Under the pieces are notes generated by a model. That model was given only the letters and a program-made list of their open reading frames with translations, made no database searches and had not been told where the DNA came from. A program made the position numbers and the translations under genes. Shown here piece after piece: positions 7,926 to 19,000 of a DNA stretch of 64,000 nucleotides. Each line of letters begins with the position of its first letter. Position 1 is the first letter of the stretch. The DNA is taken from positions 62,001 to 126,000 of the forward strand of contig CACZJL010000003.1 in assembly GCA_902781505.1 (NCBI GenBank). Reading direction: 5' to 3'. This DNA is from an uncultured Lachnospiraceae bacterium (GTDB lineage Bacteria > Bacillota > Clostridia > Lachnospirales > Lachnospiraceae).

Positions 7926-10007
7926 TTAATCTTCGTCTTCGACCTTATACTCTTCGACATAACCACATTCCTGGTCTGCGCAGACAAGCTTCTTTCCCTT
8001 AATCAGCATATAGCCGCCGCACTTAGGACACTTCTTATTGGAAGGTCTCTGCCATGTCATGAAGTCACATTCCGGATTATTTTCGCAGCCGTAGTAGATT
8101 CTTCCCTTACGTGTACGCTTGATGACAACTTCTCCATCGCACTTCGGACACTTCACACCAATCTTTTCGTAATATGGCTTTGTGTTACGACAATCAGGGA
8201 ATCCGGGACAACCAAGGAATTTACCGTTTGGTCCGTACTTGATTACCATGTTTCTACCGCACTTTTCGCAGATGATATCTGTTACTTCATCTTCAATCTT
8301 AATCTCTTCCAGCTCTTTTTCCGCTTTTTTAACCGATTCATCAAGGTCCGGGTAGAAGTTACGGATAACTTCCTTCCAGTCGATGGTTCCTGCTTCTACT
8401 GCATCAAGCAGAGATTCCATGTTCGCGGTAAATTTTGAATTAACGATAGCAGGAAATGCCTTGTTCATCATATCATTAACAGCCATACCAAGCTCAGTCA
8501 TTAAGAGATTCTTCTTCTCCTTTGTGACATAACGTCTTGCAAGGATGGTAGAAATAGTTGGTGCATACGTTGATGGACGGCCAATTCCGAGCTCTTCGAG
8601 CGCACGAACAAGTGTCGCTTCTGTAAAGTGAGCAGGTGGCTGTGTAAAGTGCTGTTCCGGCACGAATTCCTTAACCGAAAGCTCGGAATCCTTTTGAATA
8701 GCTTTTACCATGGAATTTACTTCTGCCTTGTCGTCATCATCACGGTATACGCTTAGGAAACCTTCGAATGCAATTTTACTTGCGCTCACGGTAAATAAAT
8801 ACTCGCCACCCTTAATCTTTACGTTAATGGTCTCGTAACGTGCAGGTGTCATCTGGCTCGCAACAAATCGTCTCCAGATCAGCTGGTACAGGCGGAGCTG
8901 GTCGCGGGACAGATCTTCTTTAAGCATCGTTGGCGTCAGAGAGATGTCAACCGGACGAATGGCTTCATGCGCATCCTGAATGTGCTTGTCATCCGTGCTC
9001 TTTGTCTTTGTTCCGTGATTAGCATATTCTGAACCATAGTTTTCAGCGATGTAGGAAGCTGCTGTTTCAACGGCCTCATCTGCAACACGGGTGCTGTCGG
9101 TACGAAGGTATGTGATAATACCTGCGCTTCCGCGTCCCTTGATTTCCACACCTTCATAGAGCTGCTGTGCAATACGCATCGTCTTGCTTGTCGCAAAATT
9201 CAGCTTGCTTGATGCTTCCTGCTGCAGTGTAGATGTGGTAAATGGCAGTGGCTGTTTCTTTGTGCGTTCGCCGTTCTTTACACTGTCAACACTGTATTTC
9301 GCCTTCTTTAAGTCCTTTAAGATTTTGTTCAGCTCTTCTTCTGAGTGAATCTCCATCTTGCCGTCCTTATTGCCGTAGAACTTCGCTACCAGAGCCTTCT
9401 TTTCGCCCTTTACGTTAAACGTAGTATCCAGTGACCAGTATTCTGTTGGAATGAAATCGTCGATTTCCTTCTCGCGATCTGCAATGATGCGAAGTGCAAC
9501 CGACTGAACACGGCCTGCCGACAATCCTCTTTTAATCTTGCTCCAGAGCAGAGGGCTGATTTCGTAGCCTACCATACGGTCAAGCACACGTCTGGCCTGC
9601 TGCGCATCAACAAGATTCATGTCAATCTTACGGGCATGCTTTAAAGACTCCTTAACTGCAGTCTTTGTAATCTCATTAAATGTAATTCTTTTATAGTCCT
9701 TATCCCCCAGCTTTAAAGCCGCAGCCAGATGCCAGCTGATAGCTTCTCCCTCACGGTCCGGGTCGGTTGCGAGATAGATAGTATCTGCCTTTTTGGCAGC
9801 CTTCTTCAGTCCCGCAAGGATTTCACCCTTACCACGAATCGTAATATATTTTGGTTCAAAGTCATGATCCACATCAATTCCCATCTGTGACTTCGGAAGG
9901 TCACGGATATGTCCCTGAGACGCCATAACTTCATAATTCTTGCCTAAAAACTTCTTAATAGTCTTAACCTTTGCAGGAGACTCAACAATTACAAGATTTT
10001 TTGCCAT
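7926..10007 (-). CDS. topA: DNA topoisomerase I
   Basis: This type IA topoisomerase relaxes negative supercoils. The 693-residue sequence opens NLVIVESPAKVKTIKKFLG (TOPRIM start). It has the acidic metal site DPDREGEAISWHL near residue 112 and the nucleophile Tyr in GIITYLRTDSTRV near residue 300. Three C-terminal zinc-ribbon repeats (CxxC pairs at ~575-685) complete the usual Firmicute layout. It is the last gene of yifB-dprA-topA, a common Clostridia order. Confidence 0.98.
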   Translation of the reverse strand: MAKNLVIVESPAKVKTIKKFLGKNYEVMASQGHIRDLPKSQMGIDVDHDFEPKYITIRGKGEILAGLKKAAKKADTIYLATDPDREGEAISWHLAAALKLGDKDYKRITFNEITKTAVKESLKHARKIDMNLVDAQQARRVLDRMVGYEISPLLWSKIKRGLSAGRVQSVALRIIADREKEIDDFIPTEYWSLDTTFNVKGEKKALVAKFYGNKDGKMEIHSEEELNKILKDLKKAKYSVDSVKNGERTKKQPLPFTTSTLQQEASSKLNFATSKTMRIAQQLYEGVEIKGRGSAGIITYLRTDSTRVADEAVETAASYIAENYGSEYANHGTKTKSTDDKHIQDAHEAIRPVDISLTPTMLKEDLSRDQLRLYQLIWRRFVASQMTPARYETINVKIKGGEYLFTVSASKIAFEGFLSVYRDDDDKAEVNSMVKAIQKDSELSVKEFVPEQHFTQPPAHFTEATLVRALEELGIGRPSTYAPTISTILARRYVTKEKKNLLMTELGMAVNDMMNKAFPAIVNSKFTANMESLLDAVEAGTIDWKEVIRNFYPDLDESVKKAEKELEEIKIEDEVTDIICEKCGRNMVIKYGPNGKFLGCPGFPDCRNTKPYYEKIGVKCPKCDGEVVIKRTRKGRIYYGCENNPECDFMTWQRPSNKKCPKCGGYMLIKGKKLVCADQECGYVEEYKVEDED

Positions 10008-10102
10008 TTAAAACCCCTCCAGATTAACGGTTTTTTTCTCGTATCGGTCAAAAGCATAGACGAGAATCTTTCACTTGTCAACTTAAAATACTCTAAAGTC
10101 CA

Positions 10103-11242
10103 TCAGGACTCATCAAGCGCGTTTCGTGAATACAGTCCCTGCGCCTCGAGTGTAATTGCCCCTTTAAGCTCCATCTGAATCAGGCATACCTGCACTGTCG
10201 AAACCGGCAGCCCGCTTGCTTTTACAATCTGGTCAAGGGACATCCAGTTTTTGGAAAATGCGGAATAGATGGTTCTTTCATTTTTGTTAAGAGGATCCAC
10301 GTGCCTTTTCTTTATTTCCCAGGAGTTTCCATAGCTCTCCTCCTTTGTTTCGTCCAGTCTGGCCCGAATTCCGGATTTAATCAGAATATCCTCAACACAG
10401 GTCAGCATATTCGCGCCATTCTTTATCAGATTGTTCGTTCCGGAACTTAAGGGATCTGTGATTCTTCCCGGAACGCAAAATATATCTTTGTTCTGTTCGA
10501 GCGCATATTCTGCTGTAAGCAGTGACCCGCTCCCCGCTCTTGCTTCAACGATAATCAGCGCGTCAGCCATTCCTGAAATCAAGCGGTTTCGCATCGGAAA
10601 ACGTCCTTTGATTGGAGCCGTGCCCGGCTCATATTCGGAAATGATGGTTCCGTTATAACGAAGAATATTCTCGAACAAATCGATATTTGCCGCGGGATAA
10701 CAGGTGTCAACCCCACACGCTAAAACTGCAAATGTTGGCATTCCGCCAGTAATGCACCCCCGATGCGATGCTGAATCAATTCCGGCCGCCATACCGCTGA
10801 CGATTATCACTCCGACTTCGGAAAGCTTTCTTGCTATATTATATGCCACTTCTCTTCCATATACGGTACATCCCCTGCTTCCTACCATTGCAACGATAGG
10901 AGGCTGATGTTCAATCAGATTCCCTCTCATAAAAAGTCCCGCCGGCGGATCCGGAATGTTTTTAAGATTTTTCGGGAACTGTGGATCATTTCTCGTCACA
11001 AAGTGGAACCCTTTTTCTTCATATAATAAAAGGTTCTCATAAATACGTCCATCTTGCTTAGACTCTTTGATGTTACTGATAATTTCATCCGTAACTCCAT
11101 CAAGCCCTATGAACCCTTCCGGCTCAGTTCTGTACACTGCTTCCGCACTTCCGCCGGAAACACTGAGCAGTCGATTCATTATAACCGGACCCACACCCTT
11201 AATCCCATTCAGCCAGTACCAGTAAAATGTGTCCTTATCCAT
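10103..11242 (-). CDS. dprA: DNA-processing protein DprA (Smf)
   Basis: DprA loads RecA on incoming single-stranded DNA during transformation. This 379-residue copy has an N-terminal helix-hairpin region (WYWLNGIKGVGPVIMNRLL). The Rossmann-like Smf domain follows (VAMVGSRGCTVYGREVAYNI, SGMAAGIDSASHRGC, FPMRNRLISGMADALIIVEA). The C-terminal winged helix (~305-375) is of DprA type. A GGAGG site precedes ATG, 13 bases after yifB. In non-competent bacteria DprA may only aid recombination. Confidence 0.95.
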   Translation of the reverse strand: MDKDTFYWYWLNGIKGVGPVIMNRLLSVSGGSAEAVYRTEPEGFIGLDGVTDEIISNIKESKQDGRIYENLLLYEEKGFHFVTRNDPQFPKNLKNIPDPPAGLFMRGNLIEHQPPIVAMVGSRGCTVYGREVAYNIARKLSEVGVIIVSGMAAGIDSASHRGCITGGMPTFAVLACGVDTCYPAANIDLFENILRYNGTIISEYEPGTAPIKGRFPMRNRLISGMADALIIVEARAGSGSLLTAEYALEQNKDIFCVPGRITDPLSSGTNNLIKNGANMLTCVEDILIKSGIRARLDETKEESYGNSWEIKKRHVDPLNKNERTIYSAFSKNWMSLDQIVKASGLPVSTVQVCLIQMELKGAITLEAQGLYSRNALDES

Positions 11243-11255
11243 ACTGCCGCCTCCT

Positions 11256-12860
11256 TCAACCAGGAATCTCGCAGTCGCGAAAACTTCGGTACATTAACGC
11301 CTCACTCAAATCCTCCAGACGAATCTCATCGTGACCTTCGATATCAGCAACAGTCCTGGCTGTCTTTAACACCTTGTAATATCCGCGTGCCGTCATCTGC
11401 TGTTTTTCAAAAAGCTGCTCCATCAGCTTCTGCCCTTCCCGTCCATAGCGGCAGTACATTTTCACTTCCTGCGTATTCATCTGCGAGTTAAACAGATGGT
11501 CTGACATAGCAAATCTCCTCGCCTGCGCCGCACGCGCCTTTTCGACCAGCATTTTCATGCGTTCCGTCGTCCACTCTTTTTCTTCTCTCACCTCGTGCAG
11601 GGACTTAAAATTCACCCGTTCCACACGAATACAAATGTCAAATCGGTCCCATACTGGCCTGCTGATTTTTTTCATGTACCTCTGAATATCAAATTCTGAA
11701 CACTTACAAAGGGTTCGATTTGGAAAATATCCACATTTGCAGGGATTCATTGCTCCAACCAGACAGAAGTCTGCAGGATATGTGATTACATTACCAAGGC
11801 GCACAATGGTCACCTTTTTATCTTCAAGCGGCCCTCTTAATGTCTCTAATACAGGACCGGAAAACTCAGCCATCTCATCTAAGAACAGAACACCTTTCGA
11901 CGCCAGCGTCACCTCTCCTGGTTTTGGAATTGTTCCGCCCCCGATCATCGCAGACTGTGTCGTCCTGAAATGAGGACTCCTGAATGGCCGTTTACTGATA
12001 AAGGGCCGATCCTGATCAAGCAGGCCCGCGATGGAATATAGCTTTGTCAGTTCCAACCGTTCCTCAAATGCAAGCTCCGGCATGATTCCCGGAATTCGTT
12101 CTGCAATCATTGTTTTTCCGGACCCCGGTGGACCAATCAGCATAAGATTGTGCATTCCGGCCGCACAAATTAATGCCGCACGCTTCGCCGCCATCTGTCC
12201 ATGCACATCGGCAAAATCCAGCTTCTCTAAATCCACGCTGCACAATGCATTTTCACGGTAATCTCTTGCAGTTCCTGACGTTGCTTTCACTAATTCCTCC
12301 GTGGAATCAATCGTTTTATCCCCTGAATTCCTGCATTCTTTCAGTTCAATACGCCCCTCAATCCAGTCAATGACATGTCCGAGCGCAGTTGCTCCAAGGA
12401 CTCGAATTCCCGGAATCAGGCTACACTCTTCTAAATCGTCCTGTGGGACGATTGCCGTTTGAATTCCCTTCTCCCTGGCTTCACAAATCAGCGGCAGTAC
12501 ACCGTTTACATGTCGCACCTGCCCTGCAAGCCCCAACTCGCCTACAAACAGCACTTCCTTTGTTCTTTCAACCGGAATGCGTTCATTTGCCAGCAAGATT
12601 CCTATTGCGATTGCCAGATCGAATCCTGTCCCGCTCTTTCTAAGGTCTGCCGGTGACAGATTCACCGTCACCTTTCCCAGTCTGCACGTAAACCCGGCGT
12701 TTTTTAATGCCACGCGCACCCTGTCCTTTGCCCCTTTTGCATCACTGCTTGAGAGGCCAGCAAGCTCCATTCCTGGTATCCCATAGGCCGCATCAACTTC
12801 TACCTGCACAATTTGCGCAGAAAGCCCCGTAACAGTAGCACTGAGTACTTTTCCATACAT
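11256..12860 (-). CDS. YifB/ComM-family Mg-chelatase-like AAA+ ATPase
   Basis: This 534-residue protein has a Lon-like S5 fold domain (residues ~1-160). A Mg-chelatase ATPase core follows, with Walker A IGPPGSGKTMIAERIPG near 235 and Walker B GVLFLDEMAEF near 305. A C-terminal helical domain contains TARGYYKVLKTARTVADI. ComM is a branch-migration helicase in natural transformation. I start at MYGKVLSATV because AGGTGA sits just before that ATG. The alternative GTG is two codons upstream. It is first in the cluster with dprA and topA. Confidence 0.92.
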   Translation of the reverse strand: MYGKVLSATVTGLSAQIVQVEVDAAYGIPGMELAGLSSSDAKGAKDRVRVALKNAGFTCRLGKVTVNLSPADLRKSGTGFDLAIAIGILLANERIPVERTKEVLFVGELGLAGQVRHVNGVLPLICEAREKGIQTAIVPQDDLEECSLIPGIRVLGATALGHVIDWIEGRIELKECRNSGDKTIDSTEELVKATSGTARDYRENALCSVDLEKLDFADVHGQMAAKRAALICAAGMHNLMLIGPPGSGKTMIAERIPGIMPELAFEERLELTKLYSIAGLLDQDRPFISKRPFRSPHFRTTQSAMIGGGTIPKPGEVTLASKGVLFLDEMAEFSGPVLETLRGPLEDKKVTIVRLGNVITYPADFCLVGAMNPCKCGYFPNRTLCKCSEFDIQRYMKKISRPVWDRFDICIRVERVNFKSLHEVREEKEWTTERMKMLVEKARAAQARRFAMSDHLFNSQMNTQEVKMYCRYGREGQKLMEQLFEKQQMTARGYYKVLKTARTVADIEGHDEIRLEDLSEALMYRSFRDCEIPG

Positions 12861-12916
12861 ATTCACCTGAATTTCTGTGGAGGAAACGCTGTAGATTAAC
12901 AGCTTCTTATAAATTC

Positions 12917-12945
12917 AGAATACGCTTAAAACCTTTAAAATTCAA
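12917..12945 (-). promoter_or_regulatory. promoter of yifB-dprA-topA
   Basis: TTGAAT and TATTCT are separated by 17 bases, ~50 bases before the AGGTGA site. Confidence 0.5.
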
Positions 12946-13037
12946 GTCCCATTTTCACCTACGCCTCCCGGCACCACTTCCCTCTACTCCGCGGTGCACA
13001 TTCGCAGGCTTAAGCCTGCTCATGACGCGTTTACACG

Positions 13038-13072
13038 AAAAAAAGGCGGGTAAGCCTTTCGACTTACCCGCC
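13038..13072 (-). terminator. terminator of first giant prepilin-type gene
   Basis: A GGCGGGTAAG/CTTACCCGCC stem is followed by seven T on the minus strand, 20 bases after the stop codon. Confidence 0.9.
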
Positions 13073-13091
13073 AGATAGAACTTATTTTGTA

Positions 13092-16000
13092 TTACAGGGT
13101 GATGTAAAGCTTTGAATGATCTACATGTGTTCCCAGTAATGTCGTACGATCAATCTGTACGAAGTTGTTAGCAATAACGGAACCCTGTCCGATGTTTAAC
13201 TTGGCAAATGCCTTGGACAGCGGAGCGTTTGTTACTGTTGTACGTGCCACGCTTGAGGAGAGGGAAACCTTTGAGGTTGTTCCTGCGCTCTGCGCGAGCT
13301 GTACCTTTGGTGTTGTAAGAGGCTGTGCACTCATTGTCGGAACAGCTGCTGTTACAGACTCTGCTACCTTTTCAGCTCCAGTCTTTACAGTTGCCTGTTC
13401 GTAAACCGTAGTCTTAGTTGCCTGCTTAACTGACTCAGGAACTGCAACTTCCTCTGTACTTGTCTCAGCTGCAGCTGCTTCTGCCGCAATCTGAGCAGGA
13501 GTTTCAACTCTGACAGAACCTGCTGTAACTGCAGCCTGCGCGCCAAGATGGTCGCCTTCTACTGTTTCTCCGGCAACGTTACCCTTAGCAGCTGTGTTTG
13601 GAGTCACATTCACATTGGCAGTAGGATCCATCATCCAGTCACCATACTGTGTCATTGCCTTGTACTGTGTCTTTGTATCTGTTCCCTTTGTATGTGTCTG
13701 TGCAGGCATCGGGAATGGATACTGAACATCAGCAGGATCTGTATTTAAGTCACCATACTTCACTGTATCATCTGCTTCAATACCAAGGGCGTTACCAGAA
13801 TTAGCAGTTGTATCCTTTACAAGCTTCTTCATATCCTCATATGTCTTACCAACAGGTTCAACATATCCTGAATTCTTAAGAACCTCATCTGTTGCAGCTG
13901 CTGCACTATCAGGCTTTACGCCGGCACGAATTACATAGGAAGCCTTAGCATTCTTAACATTACCAATTGTAGCAGGTAACTGTGTATCTCTGCCCTTTCC
14001 AGCTTCATATAACTGATCTGTGTAATAGTAGTTGTTCTTTACAACGCCCTTACCGGCTTCTGTTACATTGTTCGTATAAATGAACTCTTTATACTGATCC
14101 TTATATTCCTTGTCACCACCAGAAATCATGCTGTATGCGACATAGTTATTTGTTACTGTTGTGCTGGTTCCCTTTCCTGCATTCATATTCATGATAAATC
14201 CTGCAATCTTGTTTCCAGCCTTATTTGATGTTGCATCACCATTGTTATTGGCCTCAATGACGCCAATAACATGGTTCTGATCAATTGTACGATTTGTAAA
14301 TGTACCGTCCTTAACATTTTCAACCGGAACATTCATCACAAATCCAGCTACATCATCAAGTGAGTTGATATATACGTCAGCATAAGAGCCATTTACATCT
14401 CCTGATTCCAGGTTGTAAACAAAGCCTGCTACGCTGTTACCATATACCTTACCTGTAATTGAGCAGTTCTTAATAGATGGTGTTGCATTGTGGTTGTTAT
14501 TCTCATCGCCAAGACCTAATCCTGCATTGACACCCTGTGCATACTTCTCTTCATTGAATACGAAGCCTGCAACATCCTTTCTGCTTGAGTGGTTTACAGA
14601 ACGGCTACCAACTCTGACAAGTCCCATTGTATCGATATTATCCTCGAACTGATAGAATTCTCTGAATCGGTTATTCTTATCTGTCTTCGCAACTTCAAGA
14701 TCACCATACATATGGCAATTATCAATTGCACCACCAATATTGTTGTAAACAAATCCGGCCTGACCACTGATCTGAACATTAACCATATCGATATTTGAGA
14801 TATTAGCATAGTTATTCTTAATCAAACCGTTGTCAGCAATGAAGCAGTTAATAATCTTTGAATCCTTCAGCTCGATACAGTTGTTTGAAGCATAACCGTT
14901 ACCCATGCTAATTTCAGATCCATTGATATTAATATTGCTTACACTACCATTCGGCCATGGCTTGTATCCGCCATCAACCTTCTCATAACCAACATAATGA
15001 GCAAAACCATCACCATAGATTGTACCTGGAGCACTGATGGTAACATTACTTACTGTTGTATGTGAAAGGTTATCTGCAAATCCAGCACGTGAAACAATTT
15101 CACCATTAACACCGATATTACCGATATCAGATCTTACGATAATCTCAATATCGGAAATATTAATACCTGCATTATCCTGAATATTCTCAGCATAACCATA
15201 TCCACCAATCGCTGCAGAATCTACATCAGAATTAATAATGGATCCACCTAAAATCTGAGTTGCAAATCCATTTCCATAAATCTGGCCGGAACATGTTACT
15301 TTGTTGTCCTTTAATACCGGACCGGAATTATTGATGATAAATACAAATCCGTTGCTCTTGATTTCGCTATTAGCTTGTACTGTACAATTTGTAATATTCT
15401 TATATGTCTCGTATACAAATCCAACACCATCGATAACATCAGCTACTACAGAGCAATCAGTTGCTGTTCCGCCACCGCCGTTTGGAAGTAAGGTTGCATA
15501 TCCATTTCCCTTAATCTCTGCTGCACCTAAGACATGGTTGTCTTCACTCGCAGCATTGATTTCATTTGCAAATCCATCTCCGCCAATTGTATTAATTGCC
15601 TTGACGGTATTGTGATTTGATACATTCGTAATCTTCTGAGCGAAACCGTTTAATGTAATATCTCTAGCCTCAACTGCGTTGTTAGTAACAGAAATACCAC
15701 TGTTGGTTCCACCTAAGGAATCATAGAAACCATTTCCTTCAATCTTGTATCTTGCAACAACCTTACAATTATCAACCTTGTGACCGCTTGATGTTGCATT
15801 AGCTGTTTCAAAGAAACCGTTCTTACCAATATTGTCAGCATTGACTGTACAATTAATGATGTCTGTTGCCTGAAGAAGGGAACTGAATCCGTTCTTTCCA
15901 ATGCTTGTTGCATTAATTGTTACATTATCTACTGTCAACTGGTTAGCAGGTGTCTGATAAAGGAAACCATCACCATTTGTAGAGTAGTTATCTACCGTGA

Positions 16001-19000
16001 GATTCTTAATATTCCTACAGTTATAACCTGTTGTACCAATGATACCAAAGTCGGAATCAGGATTCTTTGCATTGATATGAATATTGTTCAGCTTTGTAAG
16101 TACAGAAGCATCAATATCATTCTGCGCGCATCCGATAATTCCCCAGTTATCACCGAGTTCTGCACCATTTACATATAATCCGTCAACAGACAGACTAATC
16201 TTTGTAGAGTATGCCTCTGCAATGATACCATTACCTGCAGTTGCCCCCTTATCGTTCATGTCTGCATTGATGTTGACATTCTTCAGCATTACGTTATCAA
16301 GCACCGGATTTACACCATTGTACTCACCGGCACTTTCCATGAACACATAGGATGTTGGCTCACTAATATTCCAGCCATCAATCTGAAGATTCTTAAACGT
16401 TGTGCATGTCCATCCATTCTTAATAAATGGATTTGTCAAATTCCTAAGTGCATAATAGTCCGTTGCACCATTCGTTCTGGTGTAGGAATCACACTCGATG
16501 ATACCATTCATGCATTCAATCGTTGGAAGTGAATAGTACGTTTCCTTAGAAACACCCTTTGTATCATCTACATCACGGCAAGCCTTACCAAAGTCAATAC
16601 TTGCTGTAATGAGAACTCTGTGACTGTTATAGTTATTATTCCATCTGTCCTTGCTTAAGAATCCAATGTTATTGGCATTATTAAAGTCATTAAACAGATA
16701 AGAAAGCTGTCTTGCACTACGAACTTCATAGGTCTTCTTGCCATCGATTGTCTTGGCAGTATCCTGAACCTTGTCTGTATATGGACTGATTGTATCTGCA
16801 AAGTACGGGTTAAAGGCAAATACCGCACCCTTCTTGGATCTGTTCGACTTATTGGATGGGTCCATGTAATCAAATACATTTCCGTTCTGCTTCTTAGATA
16901 CACTATCCTCGTCATAGAAACGAATATAGAGACCACCAGGATTTGTTCCGTTTGTGTTGCCCCATTCATCGCTACCATACTTCATAGCGTTATAAGGAAC
17001 TGAATTACCTACCTTAGTGTTGCCCTTATTGTAAAGAGTATCAGCACTCATATAGTAAGCAATGTTGTTTGTTTCCTCTGAGAAGCCAAGAAGATTAGCT
17101 AATTCAGGATTCTTCGCAGGCGCATAATTATGGAAGAATGTTGTATCTCCACCATCATATGACCAAGAACCATCCGCACCCTTACCAAATGCATTTAAAG
17201 CAAATCTTGTAGCAGATGTCTTTGATCCTGCCTTCTTTGGAACAACAACGAGGTATCCATCTTCAATTACTGTACGACCATTTGTGTACATTCCTGAAAG
17301 AAGACCATCGGAGTTTGTACCTGGATATCCGGCTGTATTAAACTGCTCATACGCTGTTGGGTCATCATATGACTTCGTAATATCGTATGTGTAACCATTG
17401 AAGTATACACGTGTTCTTGAATTACCCTGACTGTCAGCGCCTAAATCAACTACTTCATAGTAGAAGAATCCAGCACGCAAATCCTGTCTTTCAGGAATCT
17501 TTTCATAGATATTTACATAGTCATTTGTCGTATCACCCGTTGCATAGTCAACAGTAATATCCTTTGTATAACCTAAATCATCATCAATCTGAGTTGTTAA
17601 GATATACTCATCAATCTCAGCATTTGCCTGATTCTCTTCTACTGTGATATTCGTTCCAGGAATATAAAGATTTCTCTCATAGTACTGTTCAAAGGACTCC
17701 TGAGTTGTATCACCAGTTGTAACTACAATTGTATTGCTTCTTAAAAGATCAAAGGTATCAAGACTGTATGAGGTTGTCTTAAAGCCATCTTCAACCGGAT
17801 AATTCTTATCAGAGAACTCAAATGTCAGTTTTGACATTTCATCTGCTGTAAGAATCTTACCAAGAACTGACTTATTCACCTTCTGTCTTGAAACAAGCGG
17901 CCAGTCTCCGACAATAATATTGAATCTTGCCTTTGCAATTTCACGGTCACCGTCAAGTGTTTCATCGCGATCTGCATGATCTCTTCCAAGTTCTGTATTT
18001 CCAAGAGTACTTAAGCCCTCATATCCTGCAAGTACCTGAGGCACCGGATAAGGAGTAGATGTGTAATCAAGGTATTCTGATGGCATATTATCAGAATAGT
18101 ACATAGTAAAGTTACTACGAGCACTTGTCTGAACCATGAAACCATGAGCCGTCATCATCTGATAGCATTCATCCGCAGTCATTTCTGCGAACTTCTCGTC
18201 AGCATACTGGGCAGCTGTCTTTCCTGTTGGAATATCAGATGCCTTAGTCTCTGTCTGTAACCAGTTCTTTACAAAGGACTCATACTTATTAGACGTATCA
18301 AGCGGATTGACTGTATCAAGATTATCAAGAACTCCTGAAGTAGAGTTTAACTTGAACGTATCTTCAAAGTCTGACAAATCAACACTTGTATCAGATAAGA
18401 CTACCGTACCAATTTGAAAGACCTTCATATCGTCACCTGCAAACGCTGGTCCGTCTTCAACCGTACCGTTAGAAAGTCCACCAATAATATTCACTTTGTT
18501 TGCAACAGGATTTCCACCCTTGCCCTTGTTAGAAAGGCAACCGGCAAATGAACCAAGGTTTTCTGCTGGATTATTTACAGGGACACTGGAAGTCACACGT
18601 CCACCAATCACCATGTTTGTGAACTGGTTACCATCCGCTCTCGCATCATCATCCTTTGAATAACCAATGAATCCACCTGCCCATTGACCATGTGCACTTG
18701 CAAAGGATTCTACTGCTGTTGCTGTAATTGGAGACTCTGAATAGCCAATCACACCACCTGCTATGCCACCTGTTGCAGCAACCGAGATACTGCTGTCATT
18801 AAAGAGCATATCACCCTTCGTATCATCAAGGCTTGTACCTACATAAATATCAATCAGATTTGCAGTTGCGCCTTTCTGAACTGAACCAACCACACCACCA
18901 GCGTTACCGCTGTTGATTGAAACAGGGATTGCTGCCACTGCATTCTTAATAATAAGGTTAGCTGCATTCATTTTTGTTGCACCAACCAGACCACCTGCTG

